Below are positions 9,319 to 18,134 of a stretch of 64,000 nt of DNA, one piece after another (position 1 is the stretch's first letter; each line of letters begins with the position of its first letter). The notes under the pieces were generated by a model. The model had not been told where the DNA came from. It made no database searches and worked only from the letters and a program-made list of their open reading frames with translations. A program made the translations under genes and the position numbers. Origin of the DNA: Corynebacterium frankenforstense (GTDB lineage: Bacteria > Actinomycetota > Actinomycetes > Mycobacteriales > Mycobacteriaceae); NCBI RefSeq assembly GCF_030211955.1, contig NZ_JASODI010000011.1, positions 1-64,000 on the forward strand, in the 5' to 3' direction.

Positions 9319-10712
9319 CGTCGGTCCATCTTAAACCGGCCGCGGCGCACCAGGGCCGCGACCCCGAGAAGGATCAGGACCGCACCGATCACGGCGACCC
9401 CGACGGCCTCCGTGGTGGCGAAGCCGAGGATGCCGCCGCCGGCCACGAGCGCGATGCCGATCAGCATCGCCAGCAGCCCCGGCCACATCGCCGGGCGCTT
9501 GCGGGCCGGGGTGTGCGCGGGGGCGGGGTCGTCCGCGCAGTCCGGCTGCGCCGCGTGCACGGGCGCAGGCTCCGCCGCGTGCGCGGGTGCAGGCGCAGCC
9601 CCGGGCCCGGCCTCGCGCGCCGGGACGGCCGGGTTGCTGCGCCGGTCGGCGGCGACCTGCTCCGGGGTGATCAGCGGGAAGCCCATGGCCGCCGCGCGCT
9701 CGGGCGCCGGGGCACCGGCCGCGCCCTCAGCCGCGGGCGCGGCCTGCCCGGACCGGCCCGCCTGAGCAGACACGGCCTGGCCCGGCATCGTCGGCGGGGC
9801 GACCTCGCGCAGCCGGGCGAGGCGCTCCGGGGGCATCGCCGGCAGCTCGTCGGTGACCGTGGCACCGGCGACCGTGACTGTCCACTCCTTCGCCTCCGCG
9901 CCGACGACCGGGAAGGTGCCCGTCGCCGGGCGGTAGGCCGAGACCTCGGGTAGCGGGTTGACCTGCGGTTCGAGGTCGGCCTCCGTCGCCGAGGCGGCGT
10001 CGCGGACGTCGACCACCACGCTGTGGGAGCCGGGCGCGACGTCGGCAATCGGACCGTCACTTCGCCCGCCCACGTCGCCGGGGGCGGCGTCGTAAATGTA
10101 GAGGCGCGCCACCGGCACCAGCCCCAGCGCGCTGTAGTGGTCGACCAGGTCGCGCACCGCGGCGGAGTCGGCGGCGGAGAGCGGACCGACCACGTGGTCG
10201 TCGACGGCGGCGACCACGGTGCCGTCGAGGACGCGCAAGACCGCGAGGAACTGGGCGGGCACCACGCGCTCGAGCGGGCCGGTGCCCTCGCCGGCGGCGG
10301 TGTCGAGGGCGCGGCGGGTGCCCTCGGGGAGCAGCGCCCACGGCTCCTCGGGCGCGGAGTTGGCGGGCATGACCAGGCCCGGGGCCGGCAGCAGCAGCTC
10401 GGCGGTCAGGCGCCCGGAGCCGGGCTCGGGGGTCACGGCGACGCCGGGGGCGGGGGAGAGGCCCTGGTTGAGCAGGTGACCCAGCTGCGGGTAGGTCTCC
10501 AGCACCGACTGCGGCAGGCGGCCGATGCGCGCCGGGCCGTGGTGGACGACCAGCCCGCCCTGGTACTCGTCGCCCGTCAGGTGCAGGCGCTCGCCGGCGG
10601 GGTCGGTGCCGCCGAGCAGGGAGAGCAGCACGCCCTGGCTGGCGGCGTCGACGGGGACGCGGGCGCCGCCGCCGGCGGTGACGAGGGGGAGCGGGTAGAG
10701 CGGGCGGTTCAT
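9315..10712 (-). CDS. Conserved corynebacterial membrane protein of unknown function
   Basis: 465 aa. The large soluble N-terminal part (residues 1 to about 330) shows no family I recognise. It is followed by a Pro/Ala-rich linker and two C-terminal transmembrane helices (PAMWPGLLAMLIGIALVAGGGILGF and a second in VAVIGAVLILLGVAALV) with a short basic tail (RRGRFKMDRR). The stop overlaps the start of the DnaQ-like gene, so the two are cotranslated. Its place in a cell-envelope gene run (murT-gatD) is the only hint at a role. ATG 10712 follows GC-rich intergenic DNA with 28-bp direct repeats. Confidence 0.7.
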   Translation of the reverse strand: MNRPLYPLPLVTAGGGARVPVDAASQGVLLSLLGGTDPAGERLHLTGDEYQGGLVVHHGPARIGRLPQSVLETYPQLGHLLNQGLSPAPGVAVTPEPGSGRLTAELLLPAPGLVMPANSAPEEPWALLPEGTRRALDTAAGEGTGPLERVVPAQFLAVLRVLDGTVVAAVDDHVVGPLSAADSAAVRDLVDHYSALGLVPVARLYIYDAAPGDVGGRSDGPIADVAPGSHSVVVDVRDAASATEADLEPQVNPLPEVSAYRPATGTFPVVGAEAKEWTVTVAGATVTDELPAMPPERLARLREVAPPTMPGQAVSAQAGRSGQAAPAAEGAAGAPAPERAAAMGFPLITPEQVAADRRSNPAVPAREAGPGAAPAPAHAAEPAPVHAAQPDCADDPAPAHTPARKRPAMWPGLLAMLIGIALVAGGGILGFATTEAVGVAVIGAVLILLGVAALVRRGRFKMDRR

Positions 10713-10762
10713 GGCCCCAGTTTAAGCGGGCGAGCCGCGCGCCCGGACCCGCACCCGCACGA

Positions 10763-10851
10763 TGTCGCGCCGCGCACGGCGGGTGGCCGGCTGCCCTTCC
10801 TCGGGTGCGGGTTGGTAGGCGGTTGTCGCGCCGCGCACGGCGGGTGGCCGG
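10763..10851. repeat. 28-bp perfect direct repeat with an inverted pair between
   Basis: Identical 28-bp copies at 10763-10790 and 10824-10851, 61 bp apart, upstream of the Nramp-like gene. An 11-bp inverted pair (ACCCGCACCCG near 10748 and CGGGTGCGGGT near 10802) encloses the first copy. No known element was recognised. Confidence 0.75.
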
Positions 10852-10864
10852 GGGTGGCGCGGGG

Positions 10865-10879
10865 AATTGTTCAACAATT
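10865..10879. promoter_or_regulatory. Operator-like palindrome, pxp regulon, copy 1
   Basis: AATTGTTCAACAATT, a palindrome with one central base. The 13-bp core ATTGTTCAACAAT is the exact reverse complement of the core at 18982-18994 upstream of pxpA. It resembles GntR/FadR-family half-site architecture. It sits directly upstream of the -35 box of the Nramp-like gene. Assignment to the GntR regulator encoded nearby is inference. Confidence 0.7.
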
Positions 10880-10882
10880 GAT

Positions 10883-10911
10883 TTGTCACTCGTCACTCCC
10901 ACCCTTAATAT
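10883..10911 (+). promoter_or_regulatory. Sigma-70-type promoter of the Nramp-ycsI operon
   Basis: TTGTCA (10883-10888), 17-bp spacer, TAATAT (10906-10911), about 45 bp before the GTG start. A good vegetative promoter by eye. Confidence 0.65.
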
Positions 10912-10955
10912 GATCCGCACCACACGAGATCCCGACGCAGAAAGGCGGCGCCGAC

Positions 10956-12284
10956 GTGAGCAACGCCGACCGGGTCCCCGAAGCCACCACCCCCGAAGAG
11001 ACCGGCGCGTCCCCCGCGGGCGCGCAGGCGGGGGCCGCACGGGCCGACGGACACACCAAGAAGCATCACCGCATGACCCAGGCCGAGGTGCGCAAGGCCG
11101 CCACCCCGCGCCGCGGCGCGATGTACGGGGCCATGATGCTGATGGCCACCAGCGCCATCGGCCCCGGATTCCTCACCACCACCAGCGTCTTCACCGTCCA
11201 GATGGGCGCCTCGTTGGCCTTCGCCATCATGGTGTCCATCCTTGTCGACATCGCGATCCAGCTGAACGTCTGGCGCGTGCTCGGCGTCTCCGGCCTGCGC
11301 GCCAACGAGCTCGGCAACGCCGTGCTGCCCTACCTGGGCTGGATCCTCGGCGCGCTCGTCTTCCTCGGCGGCCTGGCCTTCAACATGGGCAACATCGCGG
11401 GCGCCGGCCTCGGCCTCAACGCGATGCTGGGCCTCGACCCGATCATCGGCGGCGGACTGGCCGCTGTCATCGCCGTGCTCGTCTTCATCTCGCGGCGCGC
11501 GGGCGTGGCGCTCGACCGCATCGTCGTTGTGCTCGGCGCGATCATGGTGCTGGTCATGCTCTACGTCGCGGTGGTCTCGGCCCCGCCGGTCGGCGAGGCG
11601 CTGAAGAACACCGTCATGCCCGAGGAGATCGACGGCGTGGTCATCACCACCCTCATCGGCGGCACCGTCGGCGGCTACATCACCTTCGCCGGCGCGCACC
11701 GCATGATCGACTCCGGCTACACCGGCCCCGAGAACGTCGGCGAGATCACCAAGACCTCCGTGCTCGGCATCATCGTCACCGGCGTCATGCGCATCCTGCT
11801 CTTCCTGGCGGTGCTCGGCGTGGTGGCCACCGGGGTCGCGCTTTCCGAGGACAACACCGCCGCCGACGCCTTCCAGCACGCCGCCGGCGAGATCGGCCTG
11901 CGCTTCTTCGGCGTGGTGCTCTTCTCCGCGGGCCTGACCAGCGTGATCGGCGCGTCCTACACCTCGGTCAGCTTCGTGACCAGCCAGGAGACCTCGCAGG
12001 CCACACGCAGCTGGCTGACCATCGCCTTCATCGCCGTGTGCGCCGTGGGCTACCTGCTGCTGGGCAAGGGCCCGCAGCAGCTGCTCATCTTCGCCGGCGC
12101 GTTCAACGGCCTGATCCTGCCGATCGGCTTCACCATCGTCGGCTGGGTCGCCTGGCGCCGCCGCGACCTGCTGCACGGCCAGGCCTACCCGAAGTGGCTG
12201 CTGATCCTCGGCGCGCTGGCCTGGATCTTCACCGTCTACCTGGGCGTGTTCACCTTCTCCGACATCGTGGCGCTGTGGGGCTGA
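10956..12284 (+). CDS. Nramp-superfamily transporter of the 5-oxoproline cluster (YcsG-like)
   Basis: 442 aa with about 11 hydrophobic segments after a hydrophilic, Ala/Thr-rich N-terminus. It has the Nramp fold signature, but the metal-site motifs are changed. TM1 reads AIGPGFLTT where classical Nramp has DPGN. TM6 reads FAGAHRM where Nramp has the Met-Pro-His type motif. In Bacillus the related YcsG lies with ycsF, ycsI, kipI and kipA, the same set as here. Transport of 5-oxoproline or a related compound rather than a divalent metal is therefore likely (inference). Start GTG 10956 has GAAAGGCGG upstream. ycsI follows after one base. Confidence 0.85.
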   Translation: MSNADRVPEATTPEETGASPAGAQAGAARADGHTKKHHRMTQAEVRKAATPRRGAMYGAMMLMATSAIGPGFLTTTSVFTVQMGASLAFAIMVSILVDIAIQLNVWRVLGVSGLRANELGNAVLPYLGWILGALVFLGGLAFNMGNIAGAGLGLNAMLGLDPIIGGGLAAVIAVLVFISRRAGVALDRIVVVLGAIMVLVMLYVAVVSAPPVGEALKNTVMPEEIDGVVITTLIGGTVGGYITFAGAHRMIDSGYTGPENVGEITKTSVLGIIVTGVMRILLFLAVLGVVATGVALSEDNTAADAFQHAAGEIGLRFFGVVLFSAGLTSVIGASYTSVSFVTSQETSQATRSWLTIAFIAVCAVGYLLLGKGPQQLLIFAGAFNGLILPIGFTIVGWVAWRRRDLLHGQAYPKWLLILGALAWIFTVYLGVFTFSDIVALWG

Positions 12285-12285
12285 G

Positions 12286-13101
12286 ATGACTGAGTCCGAC
12301 TCGATTTCCGACGTCCCGGTGCTCGGCGCCGCGACCACCCCCGCCGAGGCGCGCGCCGCGTTCCGCGACGGTGCGGTACGGCCCACCGCGGGTCTCGCCG
12401 CGGGACACGTGCAGTGCAACCTGCTCTCCTTGCCTGCGGCCGACGCCTTCGACTTCCTGCTCTTCGCGCAGCGCAACCCCAAGCCCTGCCCGATCATCGA
12501 GGTCCTCGAGGCCGGGCAGCTGTCCAGCGAGGTCATGCCCGGCGGCGACATCCGCCGCGACGTGCCCGCCTACCGCGTCTTCCGCGACGGCGAGCTCGTC
12601 GACGAGGTCACGGACGCCAGCGGGGTCTGGCGCGACGACCTGGTCAGTTTCCTGATCGGCTGCTCGTTCACCTTCGAGTCCGCCCTGCTGGACGCCGGGG
12701 TGCCGGTGGCCCACATCGCCCAGGGGCGCAACGTGCCGATGTACCGGACCAACGTGCCGGCCCGCCCGGCGGGGCGCTTCTCCGGTCCGTTGGTGGTCTC
12801 GATGCGCCCGATGCCGGCCGCGCAGGTCGCCGACGCGGTGCGGATCACCTCGCGTTACCCGTCGGTGCACGGTGCGCCGGTGCACGTGGGGGACCCGGCG
12901 GCGATCGGCATCGAGGACATCTCCCGGCCGGACTTCGGTGAGGCCGTCGAGATCGCCGAGGGCGAGATCCCGGTCTTCTGGGGCTGCGGTGTCACCCCGC
13001 AGGCCGCGGTGATGGCCTCGAAGCCGGAGTTCGCGATCAGCCACGCCCCGGGCCACATGCTCATCACGGACCTGAAGGACTCCGACTTCCAGGTCCCGTG
13101 A
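12286..13101 (+). CDS. YcsI/DUF1445 family putative hydro-lyase (D-glutamate cyclase-like)
   Basis: 271 aa; matches the YcsI/DUF1445 family by its length and by [46 protein letters not shown] and [11 protein letters not shown]. The mammalian relative DGLUCY interconverts D-glutamate and 5-oxo-D-proline. Its position next to a YcsG-like transporter and opposite pxpABC fits a role in feeding or draining a 5-oxoproline pool. ATG 12286 lies one base after the transporter stop, giving a two-gene operon. The exact substrate is inferred from family and context. Confidence 0.85.
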   Translation: MTESDSISDVPVLGAATTPAEARAAFRDGAVRPTAGLAAGHVQCNLLSLPAADAFDFLLFAQRNPKPCPIIEVLEAGQLSSEVMPGGDIRRDVPAYRVFRDGELVDEVTDASGVWRDDLVSFLIGCSFTFESALLDAGVPVAHIAQGRNVPMYRTNVPARPAGRFSGPLVVSMRPMPAAQVADAVRITSRYPSVHGAPVHVGDPAAIGIEDISRPDFGEAVEIAEGEIPVFWGCGVTPQAAVMASKPEFAISHAPGHMLITDLKDSDFQVP

Positions 13102-13183
13102 GGTCGGGGCGGGGTCGGGTCGGGCTGGGTGACCGCGGTTCAGCGGGGCCGGGCGCCGCTGTGCCCCGGTGATCCGGGGGCGG

Positions 13184-13374
13184 CCCGGTCATCCCGCCGT
13201 GTCCCGGTCATCCGGCCGTGTCCCGGTCATCCGGGGCGCTTTCCGGTCGTGCCGCCGGCCAATCCTCTGCGTTCCGGTCCTTCCGGGTGCCCCGACCGGG
13301 AAAATGTGTCATGGGGGAATTCAACGAACCGGGTTTTCCCAGGTCAGCTTCTGACCTGTCTGCTGGTATGACAC
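13184..13374. repeat. Intergenic region: 19-bp tandem repeat and nested inverted repeats
   Basis: The 415 bp between the convergent ycsI and gntR hold no gene I can support. A 19-bp unit starting CCCGGTCATCC is repeated about 2.8 times from 13184. Further on, GTGTCAT (13306-13312) and ATGACAC (13368-13374) flank a tight hairpin whose 8-bp arms are CAGGTCAG/CTGACCTG around CTT (13340-13358). This may be a terminator or regulatory RNA structure; there is no T run. Confidence 0.55.
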
Positions 13375-13516
13375 AAAAAGTCGGTTCCGGAGGGCGTGAC
13401 GGGGGATCCGCGGCCGGCTGACCCGGAAATGAGCCCGGTGGGCCCGGCCAGAAGGTGCAGGGGAGGGAGGACAGCCCCCGGCCTCGGCCCCGCCTGCCCC
13501 GTTACTTCCCGGCCCG

Positions 13517-14302
13517 CTACTTCTCCGTGTTCCCCGTGCTCTCCGCGGACTCGAGGATCCCGATGATGCGCTGCGCGGTGGCCAGCAGGCTCTCGTGCAG
13601 CGCCGCGGCCGCGCTCTCGCGGTCCCCTGCGGCTACCAGCTCGGCGACCCGGGCGTTCTGCTCGACGTAGTCGGCGTGGAAGTCCGGCTCGAATCGGGTG
13701 ACCAGCAGGAAGACCAGGCGCATGCGCGCGAGCATCCGGTCGCTGAACTCCGCCAGGCTCGGGGCCCCGGACGTCGCCACTATGTGGCGGTGGAAGCTCT
13801 GGTTGCACGCCGCGACCTCGGCCAGGTCCCCGGCTTCGAGGCCCTCGCGGGCCTCGGCGACGATGCCCTGCAGCTCAGCGGTGTCCGGGGAGTCGCCCCA
13901 CAGCAGGCACGCCGGCTCCACGGTCGCACGTACCCGGTAGAGGTCGTCGACGTCCGCGGGCGTCGGGATGACCAGGAAGACCCCGCGGTAGGGGATCCGC
14001 TCGACCACGCCCTCGGCCGCCAGCATCGCGTAGGCCTCGCGCAGCGTGTTGCGCGAGACGCCCAGGCGGGCGGCCATGGCGACCTCGTTGAGCTTCTCGC
14101 CGGGGGCGAAGGCGCCCGCCGAGATCTCCCGGCGCAGCCGGGTCGCCGCCACGTCGGCGCGGATCACCGCTCCGGTGTCGGCAGACCCGGAGGACTCGCC
14201 TGCACCCACGGCACCGGCCCCGGTATCCCGGCCGGCAGACCCGGCGGCCCCGCCAGCCCCCGCACCAGCGACGGTGCCGGTGGCCCCCACGCCGACCGTC
14301 AT
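13517..14302 (-). CDS. GntR-family (FCD domain) transcriptional regulator of the pxp cluster
   Basis: 261 aa. A Gly/Ala-rich N-terminal extension (about 45 residues) precedes a winged helix-turn-helix (LRREISAGAFAPGEKLNEVAMAARLGVSRNTLREAY...GVVERIPYRGVF) and a C-terminal all-helical FCD ligand domain (FHRHIVATSG...FEPDFHADYVEQNARV). FCD regulators bind small carboxylates, so 5-oxoproline or glutamate is a plausible effector (inference). Its ATG overlaps the stop of the carboxylase gene by four bases, making it the last gene of the pxpA-pxpBC-carboxylase-gntR operon. It is the natural candidate for the shared ATTGTTSAACAAT sites at 10865 and 18981. Confidence 0.85.
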   Translation of the reverse strand: MTVGVGATGTVAGAGAGGAAGSAGRDTGAGAVGAGESSGSADTGAVIRADVAATRLRREISAGAFAPGEKLNEVAMAARLGVSRNTLREAYAMLAAEGVVERIPYRGVFLVIPTPADVDDLYRVRATVEPACLLWGDSPDTAELQGIVAEAREGLEAGDLAEVAACNQSFHRHIVATSGAPSLAEFSDRMLARMRLVFLLVTRFEPDFHADYVEQNARVAELVAAGDRESAAAALHESLLATAQRIIGILESAESTGNTEK

Positions 14303-16119
14303 GCGATCGAGCCCAGGCGGTCGCCTTGGTCGAACTGCGTGCCCTCGGAGATCTCCTGGGTCAGCGTGCCGCCGGCCGGGGCGGTGATGGTGGACTCCAT
14401 CTTCATCGCCTCGACGGTGGCCACGGCCTCGCCCTTGTCCACGGCGGCGCCGTCGGGGACCTTCCACTCCACCAGCGAACCGGCGAAGGACGCCGTCACC
14501 GGAACCGAGCCGTCATCGGCGGCCCCGGCACCGCCGGCTGCACCGGCACCGGCCCCCGCACCGGCACCCGAACCACCGCCGGCGCCGCCCGCGGCGCCGG
14601 GGCCACCCGCAGCGGAACCGCCCGCGCCGGCCGACGCGGCGTCGGCAAGCGAGAGCAGCTCGACCGGCAGGCGCAGCTCGTGGGCGCGCCCGTCGATCTC
14701 GACGGTCAGGGCGGTGCGCTCCTGGTAGATCGCGGCGATGTCGTCGTGGGCGGTGCGGAAGCGCGGGGTGTACTCGGAGTCGACCCAGTCGGTGTAGATG
14801 CCGAAGCCCTCGGCGGAGAGCACCTCGTGGTCGACCATGTCGCGGTGGAAGGGCAGCACGGTGCGCACGCCGGTGACCTCGAACTCGGCCAGCGCCTGGC
14901 GCGCGCGGCGCAGCGCGACCTCGCGGTCCGGGCCCCAGACGATCAGCTTGCCCAGCAGCGAGTCGTAGTAGCTGGGCACCGTGCCGCCGGTGCGCACGCC
15001 CGCGTCGACGCGCACGCCGGGGCCCGTCGGCGGGTCCAGCAGCGCGACGGTGCCCGGGCAGGGCGCGAAGCCGTTGGCGATGTCCTCGGCGTTGATGCGG
15101 AACTCGAAGGCGTGCCCGCGCGGGGTCGGGTCCTCCGTGATCGACAGCGGCAGGCCCGCCGCCACGCGGAACTGCTCGGCGACGATGTCCACACCCGTGG
15201 TCTCCTCGGTGACCGGGTGCTCGACCTGCAGCCGCGTGTTGACCTCGAGGAAGCTGACCGTGCCGTCCTCGGCGACGATGTACTCCACCGTGCCCGCCGA
15301 GGTGTAGCCGGCCTCCCGGCAGATGGAGCGCGCGCCCTCGGTGATGCCCTCGCGCTGCTCGTCGGTCAGGAACGGCGCCGGGGCCTCCTCGATGAGCTTC
15401 TGGTAGCGGCGCTGCGTGGAGCAGTCGCGGGTGCCCAGGACGACCACGTTGCCGTGGGTGTCCGCGAGCACCTGCGCCTCGACGTGGCGCGGGTGGGTGA
15501 GGAACTTCTCCACGTAGCACTCGGAGCGGCCGAACGCTTCGCCGGCCTCGCGGCCCGCGGACAGGAACGCCTCCTCGATGTCTCCGCGCTCGTGGACGAC
15601 CTTCAGGCCGCGCCCGCCGCCGCCGAAGGCCGCCTTGATGGCGATGGGCAGGCCGTGCTCGTCGGCGAAGTCGCGCGCCTGCTCCCAGCTGCTGAGCGGG
15701 TCCGGGGTGCCCGGGGCCAGCGGGGCGCCGGCCTTGGTGGCCAGCTCGCGGGCGGAGAGCTTGTCGCCGAGCAGGTCGATCGCCTTCGAGGACGGGCCGA
15801 CCCAGGTCAGCCCGGCGTCCTCGACGGCGCGGGCGAAGTCGGAGTTCTCCGAGAGGAAGCCGTAGCCGGGGTGCACGCAGTCGGCGCCGGCGCGGTCGGC
15901 GATGTCCAGCAGCGCGGGGACGTTCATGTAGGTCTCGCGGGCGGTGGAGCCGGGCAGGGCGTAGGCCTCGTCGGCGACGCGGGTGTGCAGCGCGTCGACG
16001 TCGGCCTCGGAGTAGACGGCGATGGACTTCATGCCCAGGTCGCGGGCCGCGCGCGCGATGCGCACGGCGATCTCGCCGCGGTTGGCGATCAGAACTTTCT
16101 TGAGCGGGAAGTCAGTCAC
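14299..16119 (-). CDS. Biotin carboxylase with C-terminal biotin carboxyl carrier domain
   Basis: 606 aa. N-terminal ATP-grasp biotin carboxylase (KVLIANRGEIAVRIARAARDLG, AFGGGGRGLKVV, EVNTRLQVEHPVTEE) is joined by a Gly/Ala-rich flexible linker (about residues 490-530) to a BCCP domain with the biotinylated Lys in EAMKMES near the C-terminus. Such alpha subunits pair with an acyl-CoA carboxyltransferase, but none is encoded in the window. It lies inside the pxp operon with 4-base overlaps on both sides (GTG start in the pxpBC stop; stop in the gntR start), so it is made in step with the 5-oxoprolinase. Its role there is unknown. Confidence 0.9.
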   Translation of the reverse strand: MTDFPLKKVLIANRGEIAVRIARAARDLGMKSIAVYSEADVDALHTRVADEAYALPGSTARETYMNVPALLDIADRAGADCVHPGYGFLSENSDFARAVEDAGLTWVGPSSKAIDLLGDKLSARELATKAGAPLAPGTPDPLSSWEQARDFADEHGLPIAIKAAFGGGGRGLKVVHERGDIEEAFLSAGREAGEAFGRSECYVEKFLTHPRHVEAQVLADTHGNVVVLGTRDCSTQRRYQKLIEEAPAPFLTDEQREGITEGARSICREAGYTSAGTVEYIVAEDGTVSFLEVNTRLQVEHPVTEETTGVDIVAEQFRVAAGLPLSITEDPTPRGHAFEFRINAEDIANGFAPCPGTVALLDPPTGPGVRVDAGVRTGGTVPSYYDSLLGKLIVWGPDREVALRRARQALAEFEVTGVRTVLPFHRDMVDHEVLSAEGFGIYTDWVDSEYTPRFRTAHDDIAAIYQERTALTVEIDGRAHELRLPVELLSLADAASAGAGGSAAGGPGAAGGAGGGSGAGAGAGAGAAGGAGAADDGSVPVTASFAGSLVEWKVPDGAAVDKGEAVATVEAMKMESTITAPAGGTLTQEISEGTQFDQGDRLGSIA

Positions 16120-18134
16120 TTCGTCTCCTTGGTGTCAGCGGTGTCGGCGGTGGCCGTTTCGGCGGCGTCGGTGTCGGCGGGTTCGGCGGTGGTGGCCGGG
16201 TCCGAGACCTGGCCGAGGGGTTCGAGGGTGTCGGGGTCGACGGCGATGAGCTGCACGCGCGCGCCGGGCGGCAGCTGCGCGGCGATGTCGAGGTCCTCGT
16301 GGACCACGGTGGCGATCACGGGGTAGCCGCCGGTGACGGCGTGGTCGCGCAGGAAGATCACGGGCGAGCCATTCGGCGGGACCTGCACGCAGCCGGCGAT
16401 CATGCCCTCGCTGGCCAGCTCGCCGTCGCGCACGCGCTCGATGGGCGGGCCGCCGCGCTTGCGGCGTCGCCTGCTTGCCGACGCCGCGTCGGCCGCCGCC
16501 GCGTCCGCCCTCGCCGTGGCTGCGTGGGCGCCCGTGCCGTCTGCGCCGGCCCGGTCGGTGGTCTCGGGTGCGGCGCCGGCGGGCGCCGCACCGCCGTCAG
16601 GTGTCGCACTACCGTCGGTGCGCGCGGCGTCGGAAATCGTGTCCGGCAGCTCGGCGTCGGCGGTGGTGCCGGCGAGCTTCACGCGCCCGGCGCGGTGGCC
16701 GCCGCTGGCGGGGCCGGCGGTGCGGAAGGCGTCGATGGCGGCCTGGACGGGCAGCTCGACGGCGTCGGGTTCGAGGCGCAGGCCGACGCGGTTGGACTGG
16801 GCGGTCACGGACCAGGCGCGCGAGGTCAGGGCGGCGACGCCGTCGCGGAACCAGTCGTCACGCGGGCCCGGCACGCAGCGCAGCACCGCGCCGGTGCGGC
16901 CCTTGCCCACGTCCTGGACGCGCACCGGGTTGTGCTGGGCCGGCGAGACGGTGCCGCGCGCGTCGGTGGGCACCGAGAGCAGCGCGCCGGGCTCCAGGGG
17001 TGCCGCGCCCAGCCCGGAGAGCTGGTCGGTGGCCACGGAGCCGAGCTCGGTGGCGGCGACGATTCCGCCGCGCAGCGCGACGTAGGTGCGCGCGCCGAGG
17101 GTGGCCGGGCCGACCTTCAGCCTGGAGCCGGCGGGCAGCAGCACCGGGGAGCCCAGGCGCACCGGGGTGGTGCGCACGCGGGCGTCGGCACGCGCGCCGG
17201 TGACGGCTACGACGGTGTCGACCAGGGCGGTCAGCTCGAGCCCGCCGATGTTCTCCAGCACGGCGGCGCCCGGTTTGTTGCCCACCGCGGAGTTGGCCAC
17301 GCGGGCGGCGGCGCGGTCGGCCGAGCCGGAGCCGGTCACGCCGAGGTCGCCGTGGCCGGCGCGGCCGCGGTCCTGGAGCAGGGTCTGCATGCCGGTGGAG
17401 ACGAGGCGGGCCACCGGGCGGTGCGGGCGGGCGTGGCGCTCGCGCTCGGCGCGCGGCGGCTCGGCCGGGTGCTCCTCGACGGCGCGGTAGCGGACGGTGT
17501 CGCCGGGGCGCACCGCGGCGGGGAAGTCCGCCTCGGGGTCCCACATGCGGTGGCGGGTGGTGCCGATCAGCTGCCAGCCGCCCGGCGAGGTGCGCGGGTA
17601 GACGGCGGTGAAGGAGCCGGCCAGCCCGACCGCGCCGGCGGGCACCGCGGTGCGCGGCGAGGAACGCCGGGGCACGTCGAGGGCGTCGGCCTCGTCGACG
17701 GCGGTGCAGTAGGTGAAGCCGGGGGCGAAGCCGCCGAAGGCGCCGGTGAAGGTGGTCGAGGTGTGCCACTCGATGAGCTGCTCGGGCGTCTTGCCCACGG
17801 CCTTCGCGGCGGCCTCGAGGTCGTCGCCGTCGTAGACGACGTCGATGACGATCTCACGGGCGCCTGCGGTGTCGCGCTTCGGCGGGGTGAACTCGGCGAG
17901 CCGGCGGGCGGCGTCGCGCGCGGCGGCGTGCGAGTCGGTGACCACCAGCAGGGTCTCGGCAGCGGCGATGGCCTCGACCTGGCCGGGCAGTGGCTCGGAG
18001 GTCAGGGCGGCGTGCCAGTCCAGGACGGTCTCCAGGTCCGGCAGGTCGATCAGGATCGCGCGCGAGCCGACGCGGTGGACGGCCAGGCCGGGCGCGCCGG
18101 CGGCGGTGTCGGGGGTGTCGGGGGACTGGCTCAC
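16116..18134 (-). CDS. pxpBC: 5-oxoprolinase subunits B and C fused (PxpB-PxpC)
   Basis: 672 aa. The N-terminal PxpB/KipI domain (VGSRAILIDLPDLETVL ... FGGFAPGFTYCTAVD ... VGLAGSFTAVYPRTSPGGWQLIG) is fused to a PxpC/KipA carboxyltransferase-like domain (LVSTGMQTLLQDRGRAGHGDLGVTGSGSAD ... YVALRGGI ... GCVQVPPNGSPVIFLRDHAVTGGYPVIATV). A 90-residue low-complexity Ala/Gly/Asp insert lies within the PxpC part. With PxpA it forms the ATP-dependent 5-oxoprolinase that opens 5-oxo-L-proline to glutamate. GTG 18134 overlaps the pxpA stop (GTGA) and was chosen over an upstream out-of-family extension. Fused B-C forms are common. Confidence 0.9.
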   Translation of the reverse strand: MSQSPDTPDTAAGAPGLAVHRVGSRAILIDLPDLETVLDWHAALTSEPLPGQVEAIAAAETLLVVTDSHAAARDAARRLAEFTPPKRDTAGAREIVIDVVYDGDDLEAAAKAVGKTPEQLIEWHTSTTFTGAFGGFAPGFTYCTAVDEADALDVPRRSSPRTAVPAGAVGLAGSFTAVYPRTSPGGWQLIGTTRHRMWDPEADFPAAVRPGDTVRYRAVEEHPAEPPRAERERHARPHRPVARLVSTGMQTLLQDRGRAGHGDLGVTGSGSADRAAARVANSAVGNKPGAAVLENIGGLELTALVDTVVAVTGARADARVRTTPVRLGSPVLLPAGSRLKVGPATLGARTYVALRGGIVAATELGSVATDQLSGLGAAPLEPGALLSVPTDARGTVSPAQHNPVRVQDVGKGRTGAVLRCVPGPRDDWFRDGVAALTSRAWSVTAQSNRVGLRLEPDAVELPVQAAIDAFRTAGPASGGHRAGRVKLAGTTADAELPDTISDAARTDGSATPDGGAAPAGAAPETTDRAGADGTGAHAATARADAAAADAASASRRRRKRGGPPIERVRDGELASEGMIAGCVQVPPNGSPVIFLRDHAVTGGYPVIATVVHEDLDIAAQLPPGARVQLIAVDPDTLEPLGQVSDPATTAEPADTDAAETATADTADTKETK

